Shown here piece by piece: positions 5,847 to 7,883 of a DNA stretch of 7,883 nucleotides. The notes beneath the pieces were generated by a model, which saw nothing but the letters and a program-made list of their open reading frames with translations, searched no databases and was not told where the DNA came from. Both the position numbers and the translations under genes were made by a program. This DNA is from Candidatus Falkowiibacteriota bacterium (lineage in GTDB: Bacteria > Patescibacteria > ABY1 > BM507 > UBA12075): positions 1 through 7,883 of the forward strand of contig DAOVXE010000031.1 in NCBI GenBank assembly GCA_030636285.1, written 5' to 3'. Each line of letters begins with the position of its first letter. The stretch's first letter is position 1.

Positions 5847-7534
5847 TGCCCTCCCAGGGTAAACCTTAATTTTAATTCTTCTTTTTGCTTTTTGGTAAGT
5901 TCTTTAAAAGTCTCCCGGCTCCAGTTCTTATTCTTAAGCAAGCTTCCCATCCATTGCCCGGAAAGAAGATGCGGCATCATGATATAATCAGCCCCGGCTT
6001 TATAAAGGTCATTTAAAAAACGGGAGTGCGCGAGATTGGCAACCATTAAAGTTTTTTTGTTGGTCATGCGAATATGCTTGATCAAAGTAAGCTGGTCATC
6101 GGCCCGCGGCAAAGTTGAAATGATCATTTTAGCCTGATCCAGGGGCAGCTCGCAAAGAAAATCTACTTCTGTAACGTCGCCAAAAAAATAAGGGATCTGG
6201 CGGATAGTTAATTTTTTTATTGCCATTGGGTCAGAATCCACTACCGCAAAGCTAATATTCATTTCTTTAAGAGCCTCGCAAATTTTCCAGCCCAAACGGT
6301 GATAGCCGAAAATCAAAACTTCATAAGTTTTTTGCTCTTCCTTTTTGCTGTTATGCTTGTCCGGTCCAAAAAACCGGAATATCGGGCATATAAATTTATA
6401 TATTTCATGATTATAAGTAATCAAGTAAGATGATACAAAAATAGTAATTAAGGCGACCATCGTAAATATGGATAAAATACTGTCAGATACATAACCCATG
6501 GTAGAGGCGATAAATAAAAACACAAAACCAAATTCACTAACCTGGGCCGCGGTAAGACCGGCTAAAAAGCTGGTTTTGCGGGTAAACTTCATCAAGCGAT
6601 ACAGGATAAACAAAATTAAGGGGTTGCCAACCAGGACGAATAAAGACAAAATCATGCTGGGGATAATGGACGCGGAAAAATTATCCACACTCATCTCCGA
6701 ACCAAGAATAATAAAAAATAGGGCAATAAAAAAATCCCTGATCGGCTTAATGCGGCTGCTGATCTCGGTCCGATATACGCTGGAGCCTAGCGACAGGCCG
6801 GCAATGATCGCTCCCACTTCCAAAGATATGCCGGCCCATTCGGCTAAACCGGAAATGGCAAAACACCAGGCTAAAGTAAAAATCAGCAAAAACTCGCTTG
6901 ACTGGGCTACTTTTTCAAGCAAAACCGGCAAAATCACGCGCGACAAAAAATATACCAAAGAAACCAAAACAATTACTTTCACAAAAATCAATAACAATGA
7001 AACGGCGATTGAAACACCGGCTCCGACCGAAGGAAGCAGTATCAAAAGGCCGATCGCGATTATATCCTGCACCAGCATAAGGCCGATCGTGTAGCGGCCA
7101 TACACAGAGCGCTGCTCCCGCTTGTCCGAAAGCAGTTTCATAATTATAATGGTACTGGAAAAGGTTATTGATATTGCCAAATACGCGGCCGGGACAAAAT
7201 TAAATCCCAAAGAGAGCAGAATAATTACGCCAAAAAACGAGGTAAAAGCCACTTGTCCGATTCCGGTTATGGCCGCTACCTTGCCGATGCGCCGCAGATA
7301 ATCAATATTCAGAGAAAGCCCAACTAAAAATAAAAGCAGGATCACGCCGAACTTGGCAAATATATCAAAATACTGCTGGCTGGAATTGATAAGATTCAAA
7401 AACAAAGGACCGGCAATGATCCCGGTCAAAATGTAGGCAATAATAAGCGGCTGGCGCAGCAGCTGAATTACAAAAGCAATGCCAATCGCGATTGCCAACA
7501 CTAAACTTATGTCAATAAATATGTCACTGGTCAT
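5843..7534 (-). CDS. Kef-type cation/proton antiporter (CPA2) with RCK/TrkA-N domain
   Basis: This inner-membrane transporter probably exchanges K+ or Na+ for protons. It has 563 residues. Residues about 5-375 form a run of roughly 12 hydrophobic helices of the Na+/H+ exchanger fold. The core Gln-Asp pair of KefB/KefC-like proteins is at 156-157 (LVQDIIAI), with Asp157 the likely ion-binding residue. QVSEFGFVF (331-339) matches the conserved QxxEFxFV helix. After a polar linker, a TrkA-N nucleotide-binding domain starts at about 404: VLIFGYHRLGWKI, VVDSDP with Asp433, and GDVTEVDFL. The glycine loop reads GYHRLG, with His where most relatives have Gly. No TrkA-C domain follows. The ATG at 7534 has an extended -10 promoter immediately upstream and no Shine-Dalgarno. 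It overlaps the kinase gene by four bases and heads the unit. Confidence 0.95.
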   Translation of the reverse strand: MTSDIFIDISLVLAIAIGIAFVIQLLRQPLIIAYILTGIIAGPLFLNLINSSQQYFDIFAKFGVILLLFLVGLSLNIDYLRRIGKVAAITGIGQVAFTSFFGVIILLSLGFNFVPAAYLAISITFSSTIIIMKLLSDKREQRSVYGRYTIGLMLVQDIIAIGLLILLPSVGAGVSIAVSLLLIFVKVIVLVSLVYFLSRVILPVLLEKVAQSSEFLLIFTLAWCFAISGLAEWAGISLEVGAIIAGLSLGSSVYRTEISSRIKPIRDFFIALFFIILGSEMSVDNFSASIIPSMILSLFVLVGNPLILFILYRLMKFTRKTSFLAGLTAAQVSEFGFVFLFIASTMGYVSDSILSIFTMVALITIFVSSYLITYNHEIYKFICPIFRFFGPDKHNSKKEEQKTYEVLIFGYHRLGWKICEALKEMNISFAVVDSDPMAIKKLTIRQIPYFFGDVTEVDFLCELPLDQAKMIISTLPRADDQLTLIKHIRMTNKKTLMVANLAHSRFLNDLYKAGADYIMMPHLLSGQWMGSLLKNKNWSRETFKELTKKQKEELKLRFTLGGQ

Positions 7535-7540
7535 GGCTAT

Positions 7541-7569
7541 ATTATAACATAAATTGGCTAATCAAACAA
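7541..7569 (-). promoter_or_regulatory. Extended -10 promoter of the antiporter-kinase unit, leaderless arrangement
   Basis: On the minus strand a perfect TATAAT (7546-7541) is preceded by TGT, making an extended -10. A -35-like TTGTTT (7569-7564) sits at 17-bp spacing. Transcription would start about 7 nt after the -10 box, on or next to the A of the ATG at 7534. The -35 overlaps the T-tract of the terminator hairpin. Confidence 0.65.
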
Positions 7570-7747
7570 AAACCGGCTCCTGAATAATACAGGAGCCGGT
7601 TTAGTTTTCCCTAATGGTGCTAAACTTAATTTTCAGTTAAAACACCACAATAAATCAATCTCTTTAAAAAACAAAACATAAGGTAGAAATAAATTTTTTG
7701 TAATGTCTTAATCATAGCTTTAATTCATAGGCTTTTATGCCTATCTG
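7565..7747 (-). ncRNA. Candidate small structured RNA, about 180 nt
   Basis: This stretch is bounded by its own promoter-like sequence and by the strong terminator. Near its 5' end is a hairpin ATAGGC-loop-GCCTAT (7744-7727). A middle hairpin pairs GGTG/CACC and AACT/AGTT across 7646-7616. The 3' hairpin is the terminator stem. I do not recognise the family. A 29-codon frame (7715-7626), starting MIKTLQKIYF and lacking a Shine-Dalgarno, is an alternative product, so this could be a small-protein mRNA. It could also simply be the 3' untranslated region of the gene at the right edge. Confidence 0.35.
7571..7601 (-). terminator. Rho-independent terminator, 12-bp stem
   Basis: A perfect 12-bp inverted repeat (AACCGGCTCCTG at 7571-7582, CAGGAGCCGGTT at 7590-7601) encloses a 7-base loop. 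On the minus strand it is followed by TTTTTGTTT, a good U-tract, so it should end transcription coming from the right edge or from the small transcription unit. On the plus strand the tail is TTTAGTTTT, so some bidirectional activity is possible. It lies directly upstream of the antiporter promoter and insulates it. Confidence 0.88.
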
Positions 7748-7754
7748 TGGATAA
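7746..7754 (-). promoter_or_regulatory. Perfect DnaA-box match TTATCCACA
   Basis: The consensus 9-mer TTATCCACA is read on the minus strand, starting at the last base of the -10 box of the small-RNA promoter and covering its expected start point. If bound by DnaA it would block or modulate that promoter. A second match lies inside the antiporter coding sequence (6681-6689), so a single occurrence is weak evidence for function. Confidence 0.3.
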
Positions 7755-7781
7755 TTATATCATATTAATAGTAAAAATCAA
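7754..7781 (-). promoter_or_regulatory. Extended -10 promoter candidate for the small RNA unit
   Basis: On the minus strand TATAAT (7759-7754) is preceded by TGA, an extended -10, and TTGATT (7781-7776) lies 16 bp upstream as a -35. The -35 overlaps the stop codon of the gene at the right edge. Expected transcription start is near 7747. Confidence 0.5.
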
Positions 7782-7882
7782 GGTTCAGTCTTGTTAATAT
7801 CTTCAATTACATTCGCGCTTGGTTTTTCCAACAGCGGAATAAGCCTTGGCAAAACCTGCCAAACCAAAATAAACGAGCCGAT
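7778..7882 (-). CDS. Unrecognised protein, C-terminal 34 residues only
   Basis: An open frame enters from the right edge and stops at TGA (7780-7778). It reads IGSFILVWQVLPRLIPLLEK and then a polar, acidic tail of 14 residues. The hydrophobic start followed by a charged tail suggests the end of a membrane protein with a cytoplasmic C-terminus. Of the three minus-strand frames this is the longest before a stop and the most protein-like; the other two end earlier. I cannot name the family from this fragment. Confidence 0.5.
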   Translation of the reverse strand: MGSFILVWQVLPRLIPLLEKPSANVIEDINKTEP

Positions 7883-7883
7883 A

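Noticed and set aside
6681..6689. Second DnaA-box match TTATCCACA
   Set aside because: It lies in the antiporter coding sequence and encodes ordinary residues; no cluster of boxes, so no sign of a replication origin.
6498..7094. Open frame of 198 codons on the plus strand
   Set aside because: It is antisense to the antiporter membrane domain, and its Lys/Thr-rich sequence is what antisense of hydrophobic codons gives.
7626..7715. 29-codon minus-strand frame starting MIKTLQKIYF
   Set aside because: No Shine-Dalgarno, no recognisable family and expected by chance in AT-rich DNA; kept only as an alternative explanation for the candidate small RNA.

Overview
The window looks like a piece of a small AT-rich bacterial genome, most likely from the Candidate Phyla Radiation (Patescibacteria). 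This is inferred from overall character: compact single-domain proteins, a minimal NifU-like plus cysteine desulfurase pair, few recognisable Shine-Dalgarno sites, short AT-rich intergenic regions full of palindromic repeats, and TGA used as an ordinary stop. No taxonomic marker gene is present, so this is a soft assignment.

Layout: all host genes read on the minus strand, and the one plus-strand gene is a transposase. From left to right the window holds: a cysteine desulfurase cut by the left edge (1-1081); a MITE-like element with 36-bp terminal inverted repeats (about 1095-1258); a short NifU-like Fe-S protein (1272-1496); an insertion sequence with an apparently intact DDE transposase (gene 1729-2997); an acylphosphatase (3011-3295); a low-complexity inverted-repeat spacer; a single-domain metallo-beta-lactamase-fold hydrolase (3423-3956); a stand-alone CheY-like receiver (4080-4457); a compound palindromic repeat (4532-4679); a membrane histidine kinase (4683-5846); and a Kef-type cation/proton antiporter with a nucleotide-binding regulatory domain (5843-7534). 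Beyond these lie a strong terminator hairpin, a possible small RNA unit, and the last 34 codons of an unrecognised protein at the right edge.

Three functional groups stand out. The NifU-like protein and the cysteine desulfurase are an Fe-S cluster or sulfur-transfer pair. They appear to have been separated by about 20 nt before the MITE-like element inserted. The antiporter and histidine kinase overlap by four bases (GTGA), and the receiver lies 225 bp downstream, suggesting an ion-homeostasis/signalling unit. The kinase has no extracytoplasmic sensor domain and the receiver has no output domain. The antiporter has a good extended -10 promoter placed so that its mRNA should be leaderless or nearly so.

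The most interesting non-coding signal is at 7565-7781 on the minus strand: an extended -10 promoter, a 5' hairpin, a middle hairpin and a 12-bp terminator stem. Together they could define a roughly 180-nt independent RNA. I see no clear evidence for an entirely new defence or catalytic system; the notable items are regulatory and mobile-element structures.
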